Positions 35,369 through 43,927 of a stretch of 64,000 nt of DNA are shown piece by piece. The translations under genes and the position numbers were made by a program. The stretch is from JAAOII01 sp965207705 (lineage in GTDB: Bacteria > Pseudomonadota > Gammaproteobacteria > CBDBNL01 > JAAOII01). Position 1 is the first letter of the stretch. Each line of letters starts with the position of its first letter. The stretch spans positions 1,984,001 through 2,048,000 of the forward strand of contig OZ242292.1 of the NCBI GenBank assembly GCA_965207705.1, given 5' to 3'. The notes under the pieces were generated by a model. That model was not told the DNA's origin, made no database searches, and worked only from the letters and a program-made list of their open reading frames with translations.

Positions 35369-36649
35369 ATGACAGAAAATAGCAAAGCAACACTTAAGAT
35401 TAACGGAAAGGACGATATATCTCTTCCAATGAAGCAGGGGACTTACGGTAAGGAAGTAATTGATGTAACTACTCTTGGCAGTAATGGTTATTTCACTTAT
35501 GACCCAGGTTACGCATCTACGGCTTCCACAGAATCTGGGATTACTTATATTGATGGGGATAACGGGGTATTACTATATCGCGGCTACCCTATAGAACAGC
35601 TGGCAGAGAAGTCCAATTACATGGAGACATGCTATTTATTGCTGTTTGGCGAGCTGCCTAATGCAGAGGAGTATAAGAGCTTTACAGGGACAGTATCCAG
35701 GCATACCATGGTGCACGAAAAGATGAAAGAATTCGTACAGGGATTTCGGGTTGATGCGCATCCTATGGCGGTGGTTTGTGGTATGATTGGCGCCTTATCA
35801 GCTTTTTATCATGATTCGCTAGATATTAGAGATCAATACCATCGTGAGATATCCGCCTTTCGTTTAATAGCTAAGATGCCTACTATAGCAGCATTAGCAT
35901 ATAAATATTCACAAGGAGAACCGATGATGTACCCTCGCAATGATTTGGGATATACCGAAAATCTTTTGTATATGATGTTCGGCAATCCATGTGAGGACTA
36001 TGAAGTAAATCCGATGTTTGCTAAGGCAATGGATGTGATTTTTATTCTTCATGCAGACCATGAACAGAATGCCTCCACCTCTACAGTACGACTTGCCGGT
36101 TCTACTGGAGCCAATCCTTTTGCTTGTATAGCTGCTGGAGTTGCTGCTTTGTGGGGTCCCGCTCATGGAGGAGCTAATGAAGCAGTCCTTAATATGTTGG
36201 ATAATATAGGAGATGATAAGAATATTGATAAGTTTATTAAACGGGCTAAAGATCCTGATGATGACTTTCGTTTGATGGGTTTTGGACATAGGGTGTATAA
36301 AAATTATGACCCGCGCGCCAAGGTGTTAAATAAGATATGTCATGAAATTTTGAATGCAACCGATAATCAGAATAGCGCTCAATTGAGGGTTGCTCAAAAA
36401 CTTGAGAAGATAGCGCTTGCAGATGATTATTTTGTTGAACGTAAACTATACCCTAATGTTGATTTTTATTCGGGCATTATCCTTAAAGCATTAGGAATTC
36501 CTACAAATATGTTTACAGTAATTTTTGCTCTGGGGCGCACTGTTGGCTGGATCGCTCATTGGAATGAAATGATAAGCAATTCATATCGCATAGGAAGGCC
36601 TCAGCAACTATACACAGGACCAGCAAAAAGAGATTATCCAAACAAATAG
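35369..36649 (+). CDS. gltA: Citrate synthase
   Basis: 426 residues, type II (NADH-sensitive, hexameric) by length and the N-terminal extension. Catalytic His in [16 protein letters not shown] and in [14 protein letters not shown], and the conserved Asp in NVDFYSGI. It condenses acetyl-CoA and oxaloacetate at the start of the citrate cycle. A TATAAT box at about 35338-35343 may be its own promoter. Followed by a strong hairpin. Confidence 0.95.
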   Translation: MTENSKATLKINGKDDISLPMKQGTYGKEVIDVTTLGSNGYFTYDPGYASTASTESGITYIDGDNGVLLYRGYPIEQLAEKSNYMETCYLLLFGELPNAEEYKSFTGTVSRHTMVHEKMKEFVQGFRVDAHPMAVVCGMIGALSAFYHDSLDIRDQYHREISAFRLIAKMPTIAALAYKYSQGEPMMYPRNDLGYTENLLYMMFGNPCEDYEVNPMFAKAMDVIFILHADHEQNASTSTVRLAGSTGANPFACIAAGVAALWGPAHGGANEAVLNMLDNIGDDKNIDKFIKRAKDPDDDFRLMGFGHRVYKNYDPRAKVLNKICHEILNATDNQNSAQLRVAQKLEKIALADDYFVERKLYPNVDFYSGIILKALGIPTNMFTVIFALGRTVGWIAHWNEMISNSYRIGRPQQLYTGPAKRDYPNK

Positions 36650-36670
36650 TTTTCTAGTTTTATCTTTTAG

Positions 36671-36699
36671 TTTTATCTCAGCGGTTTGCTGAGATAAAA
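36671..36699 (+). terminator. 12-bp perfect hairpin after gltA
   Basis: TTTTATCTCAGC and its exact complement GCTGAGATAAAA around a GGTTT loop. The stem has an A/U base, so it may end transcription in either direction, but there is no long T run beyond it. Confidence 0.55.
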
Positions 36700-36756
36700 T
36701 ACACCAAATAGTTCTAAAATAACGTCCTTATGCTAATTAATATCAGAGAATAGCTA

Positions 36757-38688
36757 ATGGTAACGAACAAAATTCTTTGGCAACCAAATGCGAAACAGAT
36801 TTCAAATTCGCGCATTACACAGTTTGCTAATCATTTAGGGTTGGGTCCATCTTACTCCGAACTACATAGATTTAGTGTAGAAAACCCCACTCATTTCTGG
36901 TCAGCGGTTTGGGATTATTGTAAATTGCGTGGCCATAAAGGCGAACATATTCTTTCTTATGAACGTGGGAATGATTATTATAAAGCACAATGGTTTAAGC
37001 AATCACGACTTAATTATGCAGATAATATTTTGTACTTAAGTCAAGATATAGATGGCAGAACGCCTTCTGTGATGTTTGTTGATGAAGAAAATAACAAAAC
37101 TCTTATTGAAGGAGATGAATTTATCAATCAAGTAATAAAGTGTTCTGCTGCTTTACGGGCTTGTGGGGTTAAAAAAGGTGATGTTGTGGCGGGCTGGTTA
37201 CCTAATTGTGCCCACACCATTATTGCCATGTTAGCAACCGCTAGATTAGGGGCTGTGTGGAGTTCTTGCTCGCCAGATTTCGGCGTGGCTTCCCTGTTGG
37301 ATAGATTTGGTCAAATTGAACCTGTAATTATCTTTACAATTGATTACTACACCTATAAAGGAAAAAAAATTGATATGACCTCTGCTGTTGCAGAAGTTAT
37401 ACAAAAACTCCCTACTGTTAAACGCGCTATAAGAGTCCCGTTTTTAACTAGTGCGGGCAATTGGGATGAGTTTATAAAATTAGGAGGAGATGATATGCCC
37501 TCAAGTGTTGAGGTTGAATTTAATCATCCATTATTTGTTATGTTTTCATCAGGAACTACAGGCAAACCAAAATGCATTGTCCATTCTCATGGAGGAGTTT
37601 TATTAAAACACACAGTTGAACATTTTTTTCATACAGATTTACATCCGCAGGATAATCTTTTTTACTTTACCACCTGCGGTTGGATGATGTGGAATTGGAT
37701 GGTAAGTGGATTATTGACTGGCAGCAGATTAGTGTTATATGATGGTAATCCATTTTATCCTAGCCCTAGAAGATTATTAGATTTGTGGCAAGATGAAGAT
37801 ATCGCTGTGGCAGGAGTGAGTGCCAAATTAATTGAAGGGTTGAATAAGCAGAACATAAGTTCACAGGATGGAGAGCTTAAACATTTAAGGATGATATGCT
37901 CTACAGGGTCAGCTCTTAGTGTTAATAGTTTTAACTATGTTTATGAGCACATAAAGAGAGATGTATGCCTCGCCTCAATCTCTGGTGGCACAGATATACT
38001 TGGATGCTTTGTGATGGGGGTTCCCGCTTTGCCAGTACGTTGTGGTGAAATACAGGCGGCTACTTTGGGTATGGATACGCAGGTTTACGATGAAGGTGGT
38101 AATAGAGTAGTGGGGGAAAAAGGAGAGTTGGTCTGCTGTAGTCCTTTTCCAAGCGTCCCAGTTTATTTTTGGGGTGATGATGAAAACAAGACATCCTTAC
38201 ATAGTGCCTATTTTTCTAGATTTCCTGGGATATGGGCGCATGGTGATTATGCCGAAGAAACAGAGTCAGGTGGATTTATCATATATGGAAGATCAGATAC
38301 CACACTTAATCCAGGAGGAGTTCGAATAGGGACTGCAGAGATATATCGTCAAGTAGAAAAAGTGGAGGAGGTGCTTGATTCTTTGGCAGTTGGACAAGAA
38401 TGGGCAGATGATACTCGCATAGTACTTTTTGTGGTGTTACATAAAGAAAAGAAACTTGATGATGAGATTAAGCACAAAATATGCAACATAATACGTAAGA
38501 ATACTTCACCACGACATGTTCCAGCTAAGATTATTGCGGTCCCAGATGTGCCTCGCACTATAAGCGGTAAAATTTCCGAGCAAGCAGTAAGTTGTTGTAT
38601 TCATAGCATACCTGTTTCAAATGCGGGGGCACTTGCCAACCCCGAATGTTTAAGTTTTTTTAGCGACTTATCTGAACTTACCGAATAA
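36757..38688 (+). CDS. Acetoacetyl-CoA synthetase
   Basis: 643 residues of the ANL adenylating family, most like acetoacetate-CoA ligases: N-terminal ILWQPNAKQI and NPTHFWSAVWDYC, the AMP P-loop MFSSGTTGKPKCIVHSHGG, TTCGWMMWNWM, and NPGGVRIGTAEIYRQVE; the C-terminal SGKISE contains the adenylation lysine. It activates acetoacetate with ATP and CoA and can feed polyhydroxyalkanoate or ketone-body use. It stands alone, between hairpin and convergent gene. Confidence 0.88.
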   Translation: MVTNKILWQPNAKQISNSRITQFANHLGLGPSYSELHRFSVENPTHFWSAVWDYCKLRGHKGEHILSYERGNDYYKAQWFKQSRLNYADNILYLSQDIDGRTPSVMFVDEENNKTLIEGDEFINQVIKCSAALRACGVKKGDVVAGWLPNCAHTIIAMLATARLGAVWSSCSPDFGVASLLDRFGQIEPVIIFTIDYYTYKGKKIDMTSAVAEVIQKLPTVKRAIRVPFLTSAGNWDEFIKLGGDDMPSSVEVEFNHPLFVMFSSGTTGKPKCIVHSHGGVLLKHTVEHFFHTDLHPQDNLFYFTTCGWMMWNWMVSGLLTGSRLVLYDGNPFYPSPRRLLDLWQDEDIAVAGVSAKLIEGLNKQNISSQDGELKHLRMICSTGSALSVNSFNYVYEHIKRDVCLASISGGTDILGCFVMGVPALPVRCGEIQAATLGMDTQVYDEGGNRVVGEKGELVCCSPFPSVPVYFWGDDENKTSLHSAYFSRFPGIWAHGDYAEETESGGFIIYGRSDTTLNPGGVRIGTAEIYRQVEKVEEVLDSLAVGQEWADDTRIVLFVVLHKEKKLDDEIKHKICNIIRKNTSPRHVPAKIIAVPDVPRTISGKISEQAVSCCIHSIPVSNAGALANPECLSFFSDLSELTE

Positions 38689-38717
38689 AATTTTATATAA
38701 AACTATTTTTTGATTCT

Positions 38718-40109
38718 TTATCCGCTAGGGCGTTGATTGTCTTCTGGGTCAATGTGCTCTTCTGAGGGGGCAGGATCTTCCCAATTATTTGAGTGTATGT
38801 CTGCCTCCGTATACTCTTCTGGGTCAATGTGCTCTTCTGAGGAGTCAGGATCTTCCCAATTATTTGAGTGCATGTCTGCCTCCGTATACTCTTCTGGATG
38901 CTCTTGTGATTGATATTGGTTGTCTTGATATATTGAGTTTTCCATTGAGTTTTCTTTTCCCTCATTCTGCGCATCATAACCATTACTAAAATTATCATTA
39001 GTATGGTCGACGCGAGAACGGAAAAAACTGGGTATTATAGGCAAAGCGACAGTGATAATTGCTATTCGTAAAAAATGTAAAAATGCTACGAATAGAGGTT
39101 CTATGCTATAGGCGTAAGCAATTATAGTAATTTCATGAACTCCGCCTGGAACATAAGCTAAGAACATACTTAGAAAATTCATGCCGAAGATTAAGGATGA
39201 GATAAAGGCGCCTAAAGTTACAAATAATAATAATAGTATAGTGACGATTATTCCATGCCCCCCTAGCCTTGCAACTTCCCGCCAACTGCATCCGTTAAAT
39301 CTGGTTCCTAGTACACTACCGAGAATATAAAGAGCAATCATTAAAATGGAGGTAGGTAAGGGTTCCACAAGCTGACCACTACCAAAGAAGAAAGCTGAGG
39401 CTAATGTGCCTCCAAGTAGATATGGAGAAGGGACCCTTAGTAATTTAAAAACACCTATTATTATACAACTTGAAATAATGCATAGTAGCCATGAGATAGC
39501 TGCATTAAATGCTGGAGCAGCTACAGAAGTTTGAGGAGCGAGCGCTAATAAATTGTCAGGGACATCTAATATTAATGCGAATATTATAGGTAATAAAATA
39601 ACTACCATGAAAACCCTAATAGTTTGGGTTACCACAACTTTTCTTTGATCGGCAGTAGTAGTATCTTGAACTACGGCTGCTATGCTGGCAAGAGCTCCCG
39701 GTAGAGCCGCATAAGTTGCGGTAAGTCGATCAAACTTGGCAAAACGAGTGAAGTATAAACTGCCGAGTGTTGTTGCAAAAATCATCCATATTACTAACAT
39801 TATTGCTGCAGGAATCCATAAAGAAATATTATTAAAAGTATCAGGAGTTACCTTGCTACCAAGATACCAGCCGATTACTACGAAGATAGGCGGTAAAAAG
39901 GCCTTATGAATCTGCATTTTTATACCGCTAAGACATATAACTGCGTTTAACAACATAGGACCTAGCAAAGCAGGCAAGGGTAAAAATGCAAGAAATCCCC
40001 CTACGGCGCCAAAGAACCCCGTTGATAAAGGCACAGCAGATTTGATAATAGAATGGAATGTTTCTCTGTTGGGTAGTATATTGCGTTTATGTTTCCTAGG
40101 ATTATTCAT
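38718..40109 (-). CDS. AbrB-family membrane protein with tandem-repeat tail
   Basis: 463 residues. About eleven to twelve hydrophobic segments in the first 350 residues, with GFLAFLPLPALLGPMLLNA and YVPGGVHEITIIAYAY typical of AbrB (PF05145; two repeats of a duplicated membrane unit). The function is not established; a Pseudomonas member was called ammonia monooxygenase by name only. The last ~85 residues are acidic and hydrophilic, with a 25-residue repeat (EEYTEADMHSNNWEDPDSSE and on) in two copies and part of a third. Normal members end at ~350 residues. Confidence 0.82.
   Translation of the reverse strand: MNNPRKHKRNILPNRETFHSIIKSAVPLSTGFFGAVGGFLAFLPLPALLGPMLLNAVICLSGIKMQIHKAFLPPIFVVIGWYLGSKVTPDTFNNISLWIPAAIMLVIWMIFATTLGSLYFTRFAKFDRLTATYAALPGALASIAAVVQDTTTADQRKVVVTQTIRVFMVVILLPIIFALILDVPDNLLALAPQTSVAAPAFNAAISWLLCIISSCIIIGVFKLLRVPSPYLLGGTLASAFFFGSGQLVEPLPTSILMIALYILGSVLGTRFNGCSWREVARLGGHGIIVTILLLLFVTLGAFISSLIFGMNFLSMFLAYVPGGVHEITIIAYAYSIEPLFVAFLHFLRIAIITVALPIIPSFFRSRVDHTNDNFSNGYDAQNEGKENSMENSIYQDNQYQSQEHPEEYTEADMHSNNWEDPDSSEEHIDPEEYTEADIHSNNWEDPAPSEEHIDPEDNQRPSG
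38741..38905 (-). repeat. 75-bp tandem repeat in the AbrB-like gene
   Basis: Copies begin at 38741 and 38816 with a partial third from 38891; period 75 bp (25 codons). Only a few bases differ between copies. Slippage would change the acidic tail by 25 residues at a time without shifting the frame. Confidence 0.8.
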
Positions 40110-40125
40110 TTACTTGGATTATATC

Positions 40126-40809
40126 TTAATTATGTAATGTTGTCCTTAAATACATAGGTTCTAATTCCTCTACTGAGGTTGGTTGTAAATGAGGATGATT
40201 CATTGCTGCTTTAATTAGATAACTTGCTTGAGGGCTGGCTTCTTCGCAGCTAACTGTATTTTTAATGATATTTTTAGGAAGTGATGAAAAATGCTGGTCT
40301 GTGTTGCCCCAAATATATATGGGAGAACGAGTGGATAAATTAATTTCGGCAGGTTTGTCTAATGCAGGAGCAGCAATTTCTTGCATTTGCTCGTTATCCT
40401 TAGAGTTTTCATAATATGCCCAGTATACTTCTCCTAACTGGGCATCCATTATTATGAGAACGCCTATACCTTTATTATTGGTTTGATTAATTTGCTCTTT
40501 AGATTCATATACTAATGCTTCGAGTGAAGATATTCCCAGCAGCGGCGTATCTGTTGCATAAGAAATACCCTTAGCGACTCCTACAGCTACTCGCAATCCA
40601 ACAAAAGAACCAGGACCTATGCCGCATACAATCATGTCAAGTTGATTAATAGAAAGTTTTGAATTCGTCAATAATCTTTCTATAATAGGCAGAATCAAGC
40701 GATGATGAGATCTTTTTCTATTGATTGATATTTGTTGACAGCCACCTGATGACATTAGAGCCACAGAGCAAACAAGAGTTGAGCAGTCAAAGGAAAGAAT
40801 GTTACGCAA
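40126..40809 (-). CDS. tsaB: tRNA t6A37 synthesis protein TsaB
   Basis: 227 residues with an ASKHA fold: ILSFDCSTLVCSVALM at the start, HHRLILPIIERLL, and GIGPGSFVGLRVAVGVAKG. TsaB works with TsaC/D/E to add the t6A base next to anticodons of ANN-decoding tRNAs. 26 nt downstream of adk on the same strand. Confidence 0.9.
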   Translation of the reverse strand: MRNILSFDCSTLVCSVALMSSGGCQQISINRKRSHHRLILPIIERLLTNSKLSINQLDMIVCGIGPGSFVGLRVAVGVAKGISYATDTPLLGISSLEALVYESKEQINQTNNKGIGVLIIMDAQLGEVYWAYYENSKDNEQMQEIAAPALDKPAEINLSTRSPIYIWGNTDQHFSSLPKNIIKNTVSCEEASPQASYLIKAAMNHPHLQPTSVEELEPMYLRTTLHN

Positions 40810-40835
40810 TGGGTTTATTGAAAGCAGTTGTTAAT

Positions 40836-41486
40836 TTATGCTGTAATTAATCCTCTGATTTTTGCAGTTATATCCTCTGGTGATAAACTACCATCAATTC
40901 TGTGATAATGAACAACATTATCTTTTTTCGCTAATTCTTGATAATATTTACACAATGGAGCAGTTATTGTTTTATAGGTTTTCAATCTTTCATAAATAGT
41001 TTCTGCTAAATCATCTTCTCGCTGAACTAGATCTTCTCCAGTTATATCATCTTTGCCTGCTTCCTTAGGCGGGTTGGATATCAGATTATAAGTGCGCCCT
41101 GAGGCAGGATGGACTCTCCTGTTGGATAACCGATTAACTATATCCTCATCCTGACAATAAAGTTCTAAAACATGGTTAAATTGTATCCCATTATCTCTTA
41201 ATGCGTGGGCTTGCCCTAAAGAACGTGGAACACCGTCTAAAATAAAGCCCTTAGCGCATTCATCTTTTTGTAATTTTTTTGATATTATTTCAGCTATGAT
41301 GTCATCGCTAATTAATTCTCCCCTTTTCATTATTTTTGAAACTTTTTTACCAAAGTCAGTGTTTTTTTCCACTTCATTACGCAGAATATCCCCAGTGCTT
41401 ATATGAGGTATACCCAATTGCTTACTCAATATTATCGCTTGAGTTCCTTTGCCACTGCCTGGAGGTCCTAAAAATGTGATATTCAT
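40836..41486 (-). CDS. adk: Adenylate kinase
   Basis: 216 residues: P-loop FLGPPGSGKGTQA, NMP-binding part HISTGDILRNEV, FILDGVPRS, and a long LID domain (SNRRVHPASGRTYN, with no zinc-binding Cys set). It interconverts ATP, ADP and AMP. Divergent from argA with 130 bp between the starts. Confidence 0.95.
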   Translation of the reverse strand: MNITFLGPPGSGKGTQAIILSKQLGIPHISTGDILRNEVEKNTDFGKKVSKIMKRGELISDDIIAEIISKKLQKDECAKGFILDGVPRSLGQAHALRDNGIQFNHVLELYCQDEDIVNRLSNRRVHPASGRTYNLISNPPKEAGKDDITGEDLVQREDDLAETIYERLKTYKTITAPLCKYYQELAKKDNVVHYHRIDGSLSPEDITAKIRGLITA

Positions 41487-41616
41487 AAAATTAAAGAGGA
41501 TGAAGTTTGGAATTATATCATTAAATATAACTCACTATAAGGAATATATTTAATTACCTTATAATGGTTAGTATAACATTATTTTTTAAACATAATACCC
41601 CAAATAGCTAAAAGTC

Positions 41617-42900
41617 ATGCATAGTAATCTCGAACAAAGAGGTATATTGCTAAAACAAGCACTTCCGTACATTAATAAGTATCGGAATAAGAACTTTATC
41701 TTTGTTATCCCTGCTTCTTTTTTTGCCATTAGTAATTATGAAGAGCACGGGATATGGCGTGATATATCAGCTTGTTGCAGTTTGGGCGTGGGTTGCGTTA
41801 TATTCATAGATTACGATGTAGCAGCTCAAGATAATACGCCTGTTACAGATAAAGATATTGCTAAATTATTACCAGATATAGCAGGATTAGAATTTAAGTG
41901 CCGTGCTCTTTTATCTAAAGGCGCTTACGGGCATGGACACAAAACAAATATTTTGTCTGGATGTTGGATTTTAGCTCAACCCAAAGGAGTAATCGGCGGC
42001 AAAGATATGCATAAAAGAGGCAAGCCACGTAATGTTGATAGTGTTGATATGCGTAACTATCTGCGTAATGGCGATATATTGGTGGCAAATACCTTAGCTC
42101 CAGATAAACAAGGACAGTTGTATCTTCTCAGCACTCATGAGGCGGTGTTGGAGTGCGCAATTTCTTTGCCTGCAGATAAGATTATTTTGTATATTGATCA
42201 GTTACCAGATAAGTATAAACAAAAAGCACTTGATTTATCAGATGCGAATAATCTATTGCAACAGAATGATAAATCTCTTAGTTCCGCTGTAAATGCCCGA
42301 TTAAAAACCCTATTGACTCATGCGATTGATTATTGCTCTAGAGGAGTAAATAGAACTCATATTATTTCATTTAATGAAGATAATGCTTTATTCAAAGAAA
42401 TTCTTACAACTAGTGGTTGTGGAGTTATGATTAATTCTGACAATTATGAGTCACTGGCTATTGCTGAGCACTCTGATGTTGATGATATAAAATCATTGAT
42501 TGCCCCATTGGAAGAAGAGGGGATGTTGCGCCCCCGTTCTTATGAACAATTGCTGGCTAAAATTGACGATTTTTGTATTATCAAGCAGGACAATAATCTC
42601 ATAGGTTGTGCAGCTCTTTCAGCGATGAAGGATAAAAAGGGGTATGCTGAGTTGGAATGCGTGGTTGTTAAGAAATCCCACACTAAACAAGGATACGGCA
42701 AGAGATTACTGAATTCTATGGAAAAAATCGCGATTACTAAGGATTATAAATATTTGGTGGTGTTTACTACTCAGGCATCTGCATGGTTTGAGGAGTTAGG
42801 ATATCAAATATCGTCTGAAAAATTTGCAGTCCCCGAGTATTGTCGCAGCCGTAATTCAAAAAATTTAGTGAAAGACCTTTATAAAACTAAAGTTAAGTAG
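41617..42900 (+). CDS. argA: N-acetylglutamate synthase
   Basis: 427 residues in the ArgA layout: amino-acid-kinase-like domain to ~290, then a GNAT acetyltransferase domain (LECVVVKKSHTKQGYGKRLL, then FTTQASAWFEELGYQ). ILSGCWILAQPKGVIGG, AIDYCSRGVNRTHIISF and LIAPLEEEGMLRPRSYEQLL match E. coli ArgA. The kinase-like domain has lost the usual GGE and YG/HGxRPQ motifs (here VIPASFF and IDYDVAAQ), so feedback by arginine may be altered. First step of arginine synthesis. Confidence 0.88.
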   Translation: MHSNLEQRGILLKQALPYINKYRNKNFIFVIPASFFAISNYEEHGIWRDISACCSLGVGCVIFIDYDVAAQDNTPVTDKDIAKLLPDIAGLEFKCRALLSKGAYGHGHKTNILSGCWILAQPKGVIGGKDMHKRGKPRNVDSVDMRNYLRNGDILVANTLAPDKQGQLYLLSTHEAVLECAISLPADKIILYIDQLPDKYKQKALDLSDANNLLQQNDKSLSSAVNARLKTLLTHAIDYCSRGVNRTHIISFNEDNALFKEILTTSGCGVMINSDNYESLAIAEHSDVDDIKSLIAPLEEEGMLRPRSYEQLLAKIDDFCIIKQDNNLIGCAALSAMKDKKGYAELECVVVKKSHTKQGYGKRLLNSMEKIAITKDYKYLVVFTTQASAWFEELGYQISSEKFAVPEYCRSRNSKNLVKDLYKTKVK

Positions 42901-42917
42901 CTTAAATAGCTTTTTTT
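42899..42917 (+). terminator. Weak hairpin with T run after argA
   Basis: AGCT-TAAAT-AGCT followed by seven T. The stem is only 4-5 bp, so termination is uncertain. Confidence 0.35.
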
Positions 42918-43023
42918 ATAAAACAATATAATTTTACGAAAACTCATAAAAATTCACAAAATTATAGGGGAATTCTGTTTCTTTATAACGTATTACTACA
43001 TACAACTATAGAATAATTTAAAT

Positions 43024-43914
43024 ATGACAGAGATAATTGACAGATTATCACAAGGTTTTAGCAATTTCTTAAGATTAAGATATCTACCTATTGTAGTGGT
43101 CTGTTTAATGGGATGGATGACTGCCTCTTTTTTTTGGCAGGTTGTTCAACTGTTTTATAATTATAAAGAGGATAGCGCCTATTCTCTGTTTATCCCTCCA
43201 GTTTATCAAGAAAATTTTGTTGGCGATTCTTTATGGCAATGGACAAATCACAATAATTTATATATTGCGCCGCCGCAGATTCAAAAACCAGCATCCATTA
43301 CCTTGGCAGTTACTCTGCTGGGTATTATTAGCAGCGGTTCTAATGGTTATGCTATGTTGAAGATTAATAATGGAAAAGAGGGTATTTATGGAGTTGGTGA
43401 TGTTTTGCAGGGGGGGGCAAAAATTAGCTCTATTGACCTTAACTCAATAACTCTAACAAAAGGTAGTGAGAAACGAGTCTATACATTGCAAAAAGACAAT
43501 ACTAATATATTCTTAAAAAATGCCCCAGTCCCTGTGAAAAAAATAGCCCCAAAACCTAAGGTAGTAAAGAAAGATGTAAAGGTTTCTTCATTGAACTCAC
43601 AAGATAGAAAAGAGATTAAAAAGTTTGAAGATAAGATAATAAGCAATCCTTTGGCAGCTTCAAATGATTTTGATGTCAAGGAAATTAAAAAAAATGGTTC
43701 CACTTTTGGTTATCAATTATCACATAGAATTAATCCCGAACTTCTTAGAAGATTAGGACTTTTGCCTACAGATGTAATAATATCAGTTAATGGCATACCA
43801 ACGCCAAGTATAGCATCCAATCCACAGGTTGTCGCAGATCTTATGAAGCAAAACCGCTTTGTTATAATTTATGAAAGACAAGGCAAATCTCAAACACTGA
43901 CAGTTAACCGCTAA
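43024..43914 (+). CDS. gspC: Type II secretion protein GspC
   Basis: 296 residues. A cytoplasmic start, one membrane span (about 18-40), the homology region (ITLAVTLLGIISSGSNGYAM) that touches the secretin GspD, and a C-terminal PDZ domain (ELLRRLGLLPTDVIISVNGI). GspC couples inner-membrane platform and outer-membrane pore. A run of eight G (43410-43417) lies in the homology region. First gene of gspC-N; 13 nt to gspD. Confidence 0.9.
   Translation: MTEIIDRLSQGFSNFLRLRYLPIVVVCLMGWMTASFFWQVVQLFYNYKEDSAYSLFIPPVYQENFVGDSLWQWTNHNNLYIAPPQIQKPASITLAVTLLGIISSGSNGYAMLKINNGKEGIYGVGDVLQGGAKISSIDLNSITLTKGSEKRVYTLQKDNTNIFLKNAPVPVKKIAPKPKVVKKDVKVSSLNSQDRKEIKKFEDKIISNPLAASNDFDVKEIKKNGSTFGYQLSHRINPELLRRLGLLPTDVIISVNGIPTPSIASNPQVVADLMKQNRFVIIYERQGKSQTLTVNR
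43410..43417 (+). repeat. G8 tract in gspC
   Basis: Eight consecutive G in the middle of the gene, at the QGGAK codons. Such tracts can slip; a one-base change would remove the PDZ domain. Confidence 0.6.
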
Positions 43915-43927
43915 TAATTAATAAACA

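Noticed and set aside
38693..38998. Repeat-bearing frame KSIRRQTCTQIIGK in another frame of the AbrB-like tail
   Set aside because: Its repeat structure is a by-product of the 75-bp DNA repeat; the AbrB frame continues through the region.
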